Source of the DNA: Plenodomus lindquistii
Taxonomy: Eukaryota > Ascomycota > Dothideomycetes > Pleosporales > Leptosphaeriaceae
Assembly: GCA_025504975.1 (NCBI GenBank)
Contig: JANUWI010000019.1
Span: 248,001 to 312,000, forward strand
Direction: 5' to 3'
DNA length: 64,000 bases
Shown here: one piece after another, positions 45,824 to 56,992 of the stretch
Numbering within the stretch: position 1 is the first letter of the stretch
How the letters are laid out: each line of letters begins with the position of its first letter
The notes under the pieces: generated by a model
Databases searched by the model: none
Told to the model about the DNA's origin: nothing
Seen by the model: the letters and a program-made list of their open reading frames with translations, nothing else
Made by a program: the position numbers and the translations under genes

Positions 45824-47074
45824 ATGAGGTCCATCCTCATAGTCACCCTCGCAGGGCTAGCCCACTTCGCAACAGCCGTCAGCGTCGCCGGCACAGCCGA
45901 AGGTTTCGCGAAAGGCGTAACAGGCGGCGGCAACGCAACCCCCCAATACCCAAAAGACATCAAGGAGCTATCCTCGCTCCTGACCGACGCCACCGCCCGC
46001 GTCATCGTGCTCGACAAAACATTCGACTACACCACCTCCGAAGGCACCGTCACAGGCACCGCCTGCGCAAACTGGGGCACCGGCGCAAAATGCCAGCGCA
46101 TCTTGCAGGATACATGTGGAACTGCGCCCGTAGAGACAGTAACTTACTACACAGCTGCCAAGACGCCCATCAAAGTCGGCTCGAACAAAACCATCCTGGG
46201 AATAGGGAACAAGGGGATCATCAAGGGCAAAGGATTGAGTTTTGCAGGCAAAAACGTAATTGTGCAGAACATCCAGGTTAGCGACTTGAACCACGGATAT
46301 GTCTGGGGTGGAGATGCACTCTCCTTTGCCAGTGCGGATTTAATCTGGATCGATCATGTCACCATAAGTCCTCCCTCCCATCATCCCCTGTCCCACCACA
46401 CACCACACACCACCACATACTAAGCCCCCCTTCCCCAGACCGCCCGCCCAGGCCGCCAACACTACGTCTTCGGCTTCACCCCCAGCACGCGCATAACCCT
46501 CTCCTCCAACTTCATAAACGGGGCCTCGGACTACTCCACCGGCTGCGACGCCTACCATCACTGGGTCTTCGGAATGGTCGGCACAGGCGATACCATCACC
46601 ATGAAAAACAACTACATTACCAAGACCGCTGGTCGCGGCCCGGCCCTCAGTGGCAAGACCTTACTCCACGCTGTAAACAACGTCTGGATCCGACATCAAG
46701 GGCCACGTCATCGAGGGCGGACATGCCGGCGCCCGCGGCCTCGGTTGAAGGAAAGGTATTCAAAAGACATATCAAACGTTGTCACAGACTATGCAGGCAA
46801 GATTTTCAGCAGTCCCGATGAGGCTGCGGATAAACAGTGTACTGCGCAGCTGAGACGCGCGTGTCAGGTTAATTTGTTCAGTGGGACTACGAGTGCGGCG
46901 GCGAGCGCGCACTTGACGGGGAAGAAGGATACGGCGCTGTTGGCGGAGTTTAAGGGGAAGAGTCCGGCGGGGGCGGCTGCGGCGAGTGCGATTGTGACGA
47001 GGATTCCTCATGGGGCGGGCGCAGGGAAGATTAGTTCGTTGGCGGCGAGGGAGGGAGGCGGGTGTTGCGTTTAG
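45824..47074 (+). pseudogene. Secreted pectin lyase (PL1), damaged
   Basis: Pectin lyases cut methyl-esterified pectin in plant cell walls by beta-elimination. The signal peptide is MRSILIVTLAGLAHFATA. Family segments are AEGFAKGVTGGGNATPQYPK, SNKTILGIGNKGIIKGKGLS, VWGGDALSFASADLIWIDHV and PGRQHYVFGF. The two exons (45824-46363, 46439-47074) rebuild the expected WIDHVTTARPGRQHYV only if the intron starts with AT (ACC|ATAAGT) and ends in CCCCAG; a normal gene would have GTAAGT. In exon 2, between about 46692 and 46764, three single-base insertions shift the frame +1, +2 and then back. The expected VW-SDIKGHVIEGGHAGARGL and VEGKVFK are present, but in other frames. The frame stays open to 47074, giving 391 residues if spliced, yet about 25 conserved residues are replaced by an Arg-rich stretch. 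Function is doubtful. Confidence 0.82.
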
Positions 47075-47674
47075 GGCGTAAGGGGGCCTCAGTGGGGTTG
47101 TAGTGATGGTGGTTCATACGACGTGGTTCGGTTGATGTGCTTTGGTCTTTTCAGTTTGTACATGATCAATTTTTTTTTGGATACTGGCTGTATACATGCT
47201 GTATGTTCTGCAAGGAGACCTTGCGTACGTATTACGTTGCTTTGTACATACTTCTCTACCAATCAACTGCACACACACAAAGATTTTGACAGAGAAGACC
47301 GGTCAAGGCAATGTTACGATGCTGTTTCGCCACAAGGTTAATCGTCTAAACAGTTTAAGCTGATTCGAAGCTCTCTCATCCTAAGACGGCTCCACAGTCT
47401 CAACACTTACACTCCGTTGCCATTGCACGTTGAACTCTCGCTTCATGGGACTTGGTGCAACGGATTGCCCGGTTCGTAGCTTCAGGGTGCAGATAAGTAT
47501 TATAGTGTCCTTGCGGTCACACTCTGGGCTAGGTGTTTTGATAGAAAGAAAGGCACGTGGATGGTGTATATATGTTGAGGTTCTCCGTGTGAACAATCTT
47601 GGAAGGCATAAAGGCTGCATACATGGGACGAGGAACGGCTTACATTTCTGCGTTACATCGTGATCATACGCTTT

Positions 47675-47761
<87 letters not shown>

Positions 47762-47764
47762 CCC
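47075..47764. other. Intergenic region with long CA microsatellite
   Basis: This lies between the convergent pectin lyase and membrane-protein genes. Apart from the dinucleotide tract at its right end I see no feature. Confidence 0.5.
47678..47759 (+). repeat. (AC)41 dinucleotide microsatellite
   Basis: An uninterrupted run of 82 bases of alternating A and C. On the minus strand it is (GT)41 and begins 5 bases after the TAG stop of the membrane-protein gene at 47765, so it probably forms the start of that gene's 3' UTR. Confidence 0.97.
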
Positions 47765-49705
47765 CTACGACTCCCAAGTCGCTATCAACCACGGAACAAA
47801 AGCACAAACCCCCACCAGAATCACCATTACCAACATCGACCAGAACATCATCACACCCCTCCCCTTCCCCGGCCCAACCATGCAAAGAATCAGCACAAGT
47901 GCCGCAGGAAATCCCAGCAAGAGAAAGAACCCCCGAAAACGCAACGTCATGATCAACGCAAAGAACCCCGCCGACAAGACAACAATTGCAGCCAACCACC
48001 ACGCTTCCCTGCGCGCCCAACTTACAAATCCAACGCGTAGCTTTTCGTCGCCGTGCAGTACACGGACATTCTGGTACGCGATTGCGCCGCCGCGGGCGTC
48101 TTTGTCGAAGCGCGCGCAGAGTTCGGTCTCGGAGAGGGCGAGAATGTGCTTTGGGCTTGGTGAGCCGGTCTGGAGGAGGTGCGTGGTCATTGCGTCTGCG
48201 AGTTCGAGGATGGCTTTGTAAGTGCCTGCTACGTCTGTTTTGCCGCGGTGGAGCAGGGTGTAGTGGGATTGGATGTGTAGGATGCCGATCCCCGTGGCCC
48301 AGAGGATGAGCAGGATGAGCATGATGATGAGCTGAATGTAAGAGAAGCCCCATTGGTATGTCTGTGGTTGTGTGGTTAGAGGGTGGGAGTTGGGAGATGG
48401 AGTGGTGAGGTTGTGTGTGTGTGTACCTTGAGGGGCTGACAGGTGCCTTGGTTCATTAGTTGCTCAAATGTGTATGTGATGTTGTCGCTCCTCCATACTG
48501 TGTCCTCTGGAGTTCGGTAGGGGTGGTAGTATGCAGAGATGTTGAGGATGGGACCTTCGAGATCGGTCCCATTGAAGCGGGAAGAGTTGAGCTGTGACGA
48601 ATCATTCCATTGGTATCGCCTTACGTCTTGAGGGCGACATTAGATTCGCAAAAAAAACCGTCTATCTCGTTGTCCACTTACAGTTGACTAAAACGCAAGA
48701 TAGTGTTTCGTCGGCTACTGGATGGTTGCAGTTAACGATCATGTTGGTTTCCCTAGGGAAGTCTGCGAGGACGGGCTCATCAGTGTAAGAAGCCGCGTAA
48801 CCTTGTCCAACGAACACAGCGAGGTCCTTGCTTTCGCCAATTCTGTCTCCATCGTGGACGATGAACAAGGGGCGTTCGAAGGTATTGAATGGTATGTAGT
48901 TGCTGGCATCATCTTGTATATAGGCTTTGACATTACCGCTGTAACCCGTCATCGAGCTGGCGAAACTCGGGAAAATCCAGATGAACAGCATAGTTATGAT
49001 CATGAAGACCATGGCGAGTTTCGAATGCAAGCGCCGCCGACGAGTGAAGTCGCGAAGTAAGCGCGGCACGGCGAGCATCATCGACTCATTTTGCAGAAAG
49101 ACGGTGCGGTAAGTGCTGAAGGTGACTAAGAGTCTTCATTAAACATGAACCGGAGATGCTCGTGTGCAGTACGGGAGAGACACATACCTGGTGCAATCTC
49201 CATTGATGTAGTAACGTAATTCGCAAAGACATGCCAGGAGATGAACGCAATCACAAACTGACCCCCACGGCCACAAACCTGTACTCAGCGTCAGTTCCTA
49301 TGCCAATCACAGTATCAAGTACTCCTCTGAATTCCATGGACTTACAATATCCCAAGCAACATCAATGACTTTGGCTTCCGCAAACGACAACTGCCCATAT
49401 CCAAGAGTGATTTGAAAGAACCCAGAACTGGAAAAGTACGTGTAGTCTTGAGGGAACAGACTAAAAGTGTCGTCTGGCCGACAAGCTTGGTACGTGGGTT
49501 TCCTGATTACGCCTCGACTCTTCGAGGACCCGAGTTGCAAGAGGATCGCGAGGCTTAGAACCAGTCCTGCGAGCCAAACTGCGGCCAGGAACCTCAAGCT
49601 ACCGAAGCGCCATGTCATACGAATGTCATTGCGAAGCTGGGCGTGGCCGTCGTGCCAGAATCGCGCAAAACATGACCTGCTGTTCTTCTTCTCTGCGGAC
49701 TCCAT
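47765..49705 (-). CDS. Hypothetical multi-pass membrane protein
   Basis: Exons 49346-49705, 49188-49278, 48682-49125, 48427-48626 and 47765-48361 join in frame to give 563 residues. About seven hydrophobic spans can be seen. One is near residue 40 (FLAAVWLAGLVLSLAILL), one over the second exon, one near 175 (LAMVFMIITMLFIWIFPSFA), and four lie in the last exon (YIQLIIMLILLILWATGIGI, WWLAAIVVLSAGFFALIMTL, FFLLLGFPAALVLILCMV, FWSMLVMVILVGVCAFVPWL). Between spans 3 and 4 lies a large domain of about 160 residues with four or five cysteines and several NxS/T sequons, probably lumenal or extracellular. I know of similar uncharacterised proteins in filamentous fungi but no function. A (GT)41 tract follows the stop. 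Confidence 0.85.
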
Positions 49706-51882
49706 AATCCGTGGTCCAAGGGCGATAGTAGCGACGATTGAAAGCGAACGAGCTTGAATTAATATCTGTGTTACTGGTATATCTGAGCACTGCGAGGTGG
49801 GCGGAGCGATTGTGGCGTAATGGGGGGCCTGAATACCGTGGATCTACCTAGACGCCGGAGCAGTGACTGCGCGCACACGAATGAACAACACACCTATAGT
49901 GCGCCCAAAGCATGCTCAAGATCGAACACCATTTAACCTGGAAGTCTGACGAACAGAGTGCGGTGCTTCCTTCCCATCCCATGTCGAGCAACAACGCTAG
50001 TCTTGCGCTAAATCTCTAGAGCCGCCCATCTTTGGGGGCTGAAACTTTGTGGCGGATTTGGGGGCCCAAACTTCGTGGCGGAGTAAGATGCAAGGCGACA
50101 CAAATCTTAACGGTGCGCATCAAGAAGATCGGGATGGCTGTGAAGGACGTAGGTTTGTCAGTCTTGAATGCACGGCAGAGTACACTTTGAGATGAGCCTT
50201 GGACCGATGTACCAGATCTGAGCTCCCTACAGCTTTTTTGATCGTCAGAGCTTCCCTTGGAACTAGCTACAAATCATATCCAACATTTACCACGTGACGG
50301 CACGCACCTGAGTAGATTGACAGTACGATCGTAAACGACGACTCGTTTCCTTGACAGCATGTTACATGCGCTCCTTCATTCTAGGCTATGACAGCGCAAT
50401 CGTCTTTGCGCACTTTTCCACACCAGATCTTCGCGCTTAGTTTGCTGAAAACGAGTTTCCATGGACGTACAGAGTGGCTGTCTGGCAACCCCCATCTGTT
50501 CCCGCCTTTACGGTGTATAAGCATAGTCTGTCTTGGTCACACACAAATTGCAGAACAAAACAAAGGCGTGTAGAACGTGAGTCTCAGCCTGACCTCACAT
50601 GACTTTCTTTCCAAACACCTCTCCCCCCATCACAATTCCCAAATCAGGGTCAAGAATGAGGAAGTGGAGAAGAAGCTGGTACGAAAGGTGCGCGTGACGA
50701 ATCTACTGCAGGTAACGAAGAGGGCAGTAGTATGAAAGAAGCAGTCGATGGCGGGGCAGAAGCACAGAAGAAGCCTAAGGCGGATGTTGAAAAAGTGAAG
50801 ACGGTGACTTGAGCTGTGGCATTATGCTTGAATATTATTAGGAGAGCCGTGTGCGCACAGCAGGGGAAATGAGGTAAGAGCTGGACCGCAGGGCCGTGTG
50901 CTTAGTGAAGGAGAATGGTGATACATGAGTGGAGAACTCACAATGAGACGGAGAACCCGCAGCCGTTCGAGGGGAGCTGTGAAAGCATGTTGTTTGGTAA
51001 CCAGAGGCACGCATGTTTGCTTGCTCTCGGCCGAGCCCCGCGTTCGATGCTTGTTATGAAGTGGCTTCACGGAGTGGCTAGGTCTCTGCTGGCAAGCCAT
51101 GTAAGCAGTGTTTTCTTCTCAAGCCGTTAACAATTACGCCCGGCATTTCGATCGACAAGTCTGACATAAGCTCACATGCCCATATTGACCAAGGAAATCC
51201 GGATTCAGGTCCAATTTTGCATTGGGTATGCAGTTGAACGTAAAGTCTATCGATCATAGGGCTCCGGCGGTATCTCACGGACAGTGGCGGTCAGTGTCAA
51301 TGCTGTAGTATGGGTCGGGGTGTAGGAAGTTGTCCAAACAGGTGGCTGAGACTGCAGATTGTGTACTGCCTTGCAGTACGATCAAAGATGAGGCGCCGAT
51401 CAAAAAAGTCTTGAGGCATACGATTGCTGCATATCTCATATTGTGCACGCATGTAGGGTGAGTGTTGGGTTATTGGGATGCAGCTTCGCATTTGTTGCAA
51501 ACGGTGTCGAGGGATGCCACATAAACTAGAAGACACACGCACGGCGTCAGGTATAATCAAGAGCTTAAGTCCGCATCTGTGGCGATGGGTAAACACACCA
51601 AGAGAAGCTGACACGGCTAGGGCCACTTTGTCGCTGAAATTGCGAGACGTTGTGCTTATTCTGATGGTTGAGTTGTGTTCGCTTGCAAACAAAGGCGGCT
51701 GAGTTTGCCATGTCCATATGAAGCATTCAAATGATCCAGAATTCACGACTGATAGGTCAAGATTTTCGTGGCATTGCTGCTCTAAGCCGAGTCGATTCTC
51801 ATGGACTTGATCAGCCGGCAACTACCTTGTCAGGTCAATAAGGGGACCACTCGAAAGTGCGTGTTGGATTTGACAAAGCCTT
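49706..51882. other. Long intergenic region
   Basis: No confident gene. A 26-bp tandem duplication is at 50031-50082. Around 50655-50813 a Lys/Glu-rich frame ending KPKADVEKVKTVT and stop looks coding, but it has an in-frame TGA before it and no credible upstream exon. It may be a relic of a small hydrophilic-protein gene. Confidence 0.4.
50031..50082 (+). repeat. 26-bp tandem duplication
   Basis: Two adjacent 26-base copies, each starting TTTGGGGGC and ending GTGGCGGA, with three mismatches. It lies in non-coding DNA and its origin is unclear. Confidence 0.85.
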
Positions 51883-52642
51883 TCAATTTGAGGGATTGGC
51901 GGCTAATGATTGTGGATCTTCGATCTTGGGCGGATCAGTATCAATCTGAATGGTGACCTATCAAACGGCGTCAGTAGTGGGGCCTAGTTGGGTTTAAGAC
52001 GGTAGCAACATGATGACGAGGCTACACTATCTTGCCAAATGGGAGCTGGCGGAACCTACTGGACCATCGTTGACCAAGGCAACATCCATCATCGCAGCGA
52101 AGACGCCATTCTTGACTTTGTCAGATTTATAGAGGGTCTCGACTTTGTTGTAGAAAGCCTGATACAGCGTTTTGGCTTTGTCACCACTTGCGCTTTGGTG
52201 GAAATCTGGCTTGTTTCCTTTCTTCAGAGACGCATGCAACGTGAACTGAGAGACTGGGTACGTTCAGTTGGCTCTGGTCTTCTAGTACATCCCAAGTGAC
52301 GCACCGCATAAGATCTCGCCATCAATGTCCTTGACGCTATGTTTCCACTTGCTTGGGTCAGCCCGTGCATTAGAGACTGGAGACGGGGCGTGACGAACCC
52401 GTCCATGCGGCTCGGTTGATTCGTCGTCCCAAAATTTTGTCTTGAGGATCTTGTTGGCCATGAAGTCGATGTCCTTGTCGGTGTCGTCTCTGGAGATGGC
52501 AGCGAGCACAAGCAGCCCCTTGCCAATCGAGGAGACCAGCTGGCCGTCGACGGTGACCGAGGCCGACTTGACTCTCTGCAAGACGGCTGTGGTTTGTTAG
52601 CTCTATGCAGCGACGCGGAGGGTCGGGCGACGCACTTCGCAT
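51883..52642 (-). CDS. DTD1: D-aminoacyl-tRNA deacylase
   Basis: DTD removes D-amino acids, and glycine from mischarged tRNAAla, so proofreading translation in the cytosol. Exons 52636-52642, 52305-52586, 52060-52253 and 51883-51957 give 185 residues. The first coding exon is only 7 nt (ATG CGA A). Its join to the next exon gives MRTVLQRVKSASVTVDG, the expected beta-strand start. The active-site motifs are both formed across splice junctions: EILC|VSQFTLHASLKKGNKP (the SQxTL motif) and LVNDGP|VTIQID (the NxGPxT motif). Between strands there is an insertion of about 18 residues (near EPHGRVRHAPSPVSNARADP) compared with the human enzyme. The gene is divergent from NOT3. Confidence 0.93.
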
Positions 52643-53130
52643 ATTGGCTGTTGGCGGGGTAGCTGGAAGAGGATGCAGGTGAGGGAAAGCGCAGCCGGTA
52701 ACGTTAGGTCCTTCCAGAACTAGGCCAGCCTTGCCAGTGGATGGTCCAGCCTCACCCAGAGCGCCATGACTCGTCTGAATGATTTGCTTCTTCGACCATT
52801 GCCAGGGAATCAAGAATTCCCATCGGGACACACTGAAGCCGCCCTCGGAATTGGGAAACGCGCGCTCAATCTTGACGCGTTGCGGGGAGCTGGCGCTGCA
52901 CTTCCGGCGCTAGTGGATCGGCACTGTCTTGGCACGCTAGCCCGAAGCGCGCTCGCTCTTGCGATACGCTGGACTTCCTTCTCGCCAAAGCACGACAAAT
53001 AACCACATCCATTGCGGCAGAGCAAACTTGGACGCGCGACTCGACTACTGGACCGCCTCACTTGCCCCCAACGACCCGGATCGGCCCCTCGACGACCCCG
53101 AAGCCCTCGCGACGAGGCTACACAGATACG
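52643..53130. promoter_or_regulatory. Shared divergent promoter region
   Basis: 488 GC-rich bases between the start codons of DTD1 (minus) and NOT3 (plus). No TATA box is seen. Confidence 0.4.
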
Positions 53131-55143
53131 ATGGCAGCCCGCAAGCTCCAGCAGGAGATTGACAAATGCTTCAAGAAGGTCGCAGAAGGCGTCGCGACCT
53201 TTGAGAGCATATACGAAAAGATTATGCAGACAGGCAATCCTTCACAGAAGGAGAAACTCGAGGACCAGCTGAAGAAGGAGATCAAGAAGCTGCAGCGGTC
53301 GCGGGACCAGATCAAGACGTGGGCAGCCATGGGCGAGATCAAGGACAAGAAGCCATTGCTGGACCACAGAAAACTCATTGAAACAGTACGCTGACTGCGC
53401 CGTGGACATGTGACGTGCGCTAACGCTTGGCAGCAAATGGAGCGCTTCAAGGCTGTCGAGAAGGAGATGAAGACGAAAGCATATTCCAAGGAAGGCCTGC
53501 AATTAGCATCGAAAATCGATCCCAAGGACCGAGAAAAGATGGAACTGGTCGAATTCCTGGCTGCCATGAACGATGAACTTGAACGGCAAATAGAGACGAT
53601 CGAAGCTGAGACGGAAGGAATACATGCCAACATGAAGAAGGGCAAGAAAGCGGACAACTCGAAAGCGGAGCGCATAGCAGCACTGGAGGAGGCGACAGAG
53701 CGACACAAGTGGCACCAAGGGAAGCTGGACCTGTTGCAAAGAGCGCTCGAGAACGGCAATGTCGAGACGGAGCAAGTCAAGGAAATCGAAGAGAGCATCA
53801 AGTATTACGTCGACAGCAATCAAGACGCCGACTTCATGGAAGACGACACAATATACGATGACTTCAACTTGCAAGAAGAGGAGGCCATCTTCGGACTGGG
53901 CAACGAACTGGATCATGTCTCGTCACAAGATGCGCAGTCGGTCGCCGACGATACCCCTGAATCCGAGGGCAGACCACCAGCGCCAAAGCCCAAAGCGACG
54001 GAAGCAATACAATCGGGAGCGCGGCGGCCATCGGCACAGATGAAATCACCGTTACCAGCATTAGCAACACTACACACCCCCCTACCGGGTGTCTCAAATT
54101 CTACGGCTAGCTCCATGAAACCGGCACCGATACCCACTCGAACACCAGGAGAGCCGTTGAAGTACGCCTCGGCCGCCGCCGCCGCTGCTGCAAGTGACAA
54201 GAATGGAGTTGGCATTGCACCTCTGCCACCACCACCTGGGGCGCCTGCGGCACAGTCTGGATTGGCACCGGCTGGCGCACGGGCAAGTGCTACCAACTCA
54301 CCAGCAACAGCACATTCGCAACCCGCTGCGCGGACTCAAACATCGAACGAGTCTGGACAGGCTTCAAGATCTCCCGCCCCGTCGGCCAGTATACCGACTA
54401 CGCCTGCACTGGAAAACAAGCAGTTATCACGTGCTACCTCATCTGAAGACGCTAGCAAATTAAAACGGACGCCGGCGCCCGAGCGTGTAGAAGAGGAAGA
54501 TTCACAGCTTTCTACACCACCGCTAACAAATGGAGAGTCGCATGCTGAAGAGGAGGACGAGTCAGTCTATCACCTACCGTCCAGCCTACAGGACCTCATA
54601 GACTCGTTTGAGGCAACAAAGAATGACATAAACGCCTCCGTATCAAAACCTCCAGACGAGCGCATGCTAGCACAATCCATGGCTACGGCACCAGATTCTG
54701 CTGATACCGATGCGCCACGCCATTACCGGCCACAGAACCCATACCCTTTCACACCATCGCATTATCCTCAAGAGCCATTGCCAATATTCGATGACCCCAG
54801 GTTGTACTCTAGGATCGAAACCGATGCGCTGTTTTACGCATTCTACTACCGACAGGGAACATACCAACAGTATCTTGCAGCGAAAGCGTTGAAGTCGCAG
54901 AGTTGGAGATTTCACAAACAGTACCAAACCTGGTTTCAACGGCACGAGGAACCCAAGGCGATTACCGAAGACTACGAACAGGGGACGTATAGGTTCTTCG
55001 ACTACGAGAGCACATGGTTAGTACCTCATATACCTGTCGACCATGTCACATGTTGTGAACTACTTTATTAACGCACAAGTAGGATGAACCGAAGGAAAGC
55101 AGACTTCAGGTTTGCTTATAAGTTCCTGGAAGACGAGTTATGA
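53131..55143 (+). CDS. NOT3: CCR4-NOT complex subunit 3 (Not3/Not5)
   Basis: This subunit of the CCR4-NOT deadenylase complex links mRNA decay to translation. Exons 53131-53385, 53434-55016 and 55083-55143 give 632 residues. The N-terminal Not3 coiled coil occupies about 1-235 (MAARKLQQEIDKCFKKVAEG, QLKKEIKKLQRSRDQIKTWA, KDREKMELVEFLAAMNDELE). A Pro/Ala/Ser-rich linker spans about 260-460. The C-terminal NOT box is complete: DDPRLYSRIETDALFYAFYY, QGTYQQYLAAKALKSQSWRF, HKQYQTWFQRHEEPKAITED. It is finished by the last exon as YESTWMNRRKADFRFAYKFL, then EDEL. The first intron is only 48 nt. A weaker in-frame stop after 55017 shows that the last intron must be spliced to complete the NOT box. Confidence 0.96.
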
Positions 55144-56992
55144 GTATTGTTCCTCGATCTTCTCTCAGTTGACGATGGTCGCATTCTGTAATAAGTATTA
55201 GGTAGTCCTTGAATGGGTCCCTGTGTAGGGCAGATCTTGTGCTCTTCGGTTAAAAAGCGCCCCTCCCGATCTCGCACTAATCTTAGGGAAGATAGGTCCA
55301 GTATGATGCAAACAGACCAAGATACGGTGAATAGGACCTTGCAAGGGTAGCACGTATTACTGCTCATCTATGCAAAGCATCCACTCCGCCAGTTGAGTGG
55401 AACTGTCCAAGCATCGTGGCCGTTGGAGCGCCGGGGCGTAATCTGACAGCATATGGCTTGAGGCCGGACAGGTCGCTTCTCTGACTGCGCATGTTCCAGC
55501 CCCAATCAGGTGGCCTGAAATGGTCTTGGCAACCACCCAACTGGCTGGCCTAGCGAACAACCTTTCTTTCTTCCGTAACGTCAAGCCTACTTACGCCCCG
55601 CCGTTACCGAGTTGTGCATGACCTAGAATGAGCGGTTACAGCATCAATCACTCCAATTCTCTTTGGCAAAGTCGGTGAGAACAGGATGGCTAATCTCTGT
55701 GCTTGCAGAGACAGAAGTGGTCGAAGATGGTCAACCTGAAGGCGACCAGGATCGCGATCCAGAACCTTACCAACCCATTTCGGTATGCAGGTCGTCACCT
55801 TCCCACGATAAGGACTTGGTTCCGCAATTAGGCCTTCCTCAGCTTCCGCGCCACGGGACTATCCCATGGCTATGGACGGGATCTGAAGCACACTCGTACA
55901 GATTGTGACTGTTCTGGTGTAAGGCCTCATCTTGTCTCGACGCCTAAGCTACGGCGCCTGCCGCACGCACAGGAACTGGCCCCATATGTACCGCCTAAAT
56001 AAAGTGTACGCGAGTCGTTGTATGCCGCCTCGATGCTAAACCGATCACTACTCATCTATCGGCGATTGGATGTCGGTAGCACTTGTCAGCCACCTAGAAG
56101 CATCAGAGAAACTACTTCGTCTCCCATAGCGGTGGAGTATGAGGTCTGCCTTGCCAAGCATCAGAACTAATGGGACGCATTGAGCCAGATTTGGGTTGCG
56201 CTAGTCTGTGGCTCACAAAAGACCAGAGGAACAAGCTACGAAACGGCAGATCTAAGAACGTCAGTTTACAGATCCTTTCCCCCCTCAGCATGTCATCATC
56301 ACCGCTGCATCCCACAACATTGGATCAACCTAAAATGGACCCTGGCCAAACTGCACGGCAGACACGTCTTTTGACATGAGCATTGACGCTAGCAGTCAGC
56401 CCTATACCGATATATGAGTAGAGTACCGCTTGACCGGGTTGCGCCATAGCCTCTTTGCGCGAGTCGACTCAGCTTCTATTATCTCAGATTCATTTGTTGT
56501 CCGGCGTGGCCAACATCACCGACCGCTATTACGGTAGAAACATCTCGTTGCGCAAATTCAAGACCCACTTGCGACCTCGCCGTATTATCGTCCACCATGT
56601 CGGCTTGCCAAAACTGGCGTTATCCAGTCGGACGCTTTGATGTTTCTTACCCGCCAGAATATGTGTACGTTGACGGCTTTCATAAGGTTGGGACGTTGGG
56701 GGGGGGGGGCTGTGAGCCAACCTATGCAAACAACCCCTCCAAATCCCTTCTACGGGTGGCCAGCCTGTTTGGAGGGCAATCGTTATAAATGATTGAATTC
56801 CTCGCACTGACTGACATCACAAGTCGCGGTGATAAGACTCAGTACCTTCACACAGGATCCAGCACTACGAAGAAACCTGGCAAGCTACGCGTCGGTCCGC
56901 CCGCAACGCCCTGTCTTCGCCCGTACACCAAGCCAAGGACAACCCGCATAGTCAAAACGATACGCCCAAAGAAGGAACCCAACTCGCCCGTC
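55144..56992. other. Long intergenic region
   Basis: Many short frames on both strands, none with motifs or consistent splicing. A G12 homopolymer lies at 56698-56709. No gene is called. Confidence 0.45.

Noticed and set aside
46364..46438. U12-type AT-AC intron in the pectin lyase gene
   Set aside because: It ends in AG and begins ATAAGT, not ATATCCTT. It looks like an ordinary GTAAGT donor with one base changed.
47664..48353. Reading frame running through the CA/GT microsatellite (poly Val-Cys)
   Set aside because: It is the antisense-frame shadow of the membrane-protein exon extended by the dinucleotide repeat, which has no stop in that frame.
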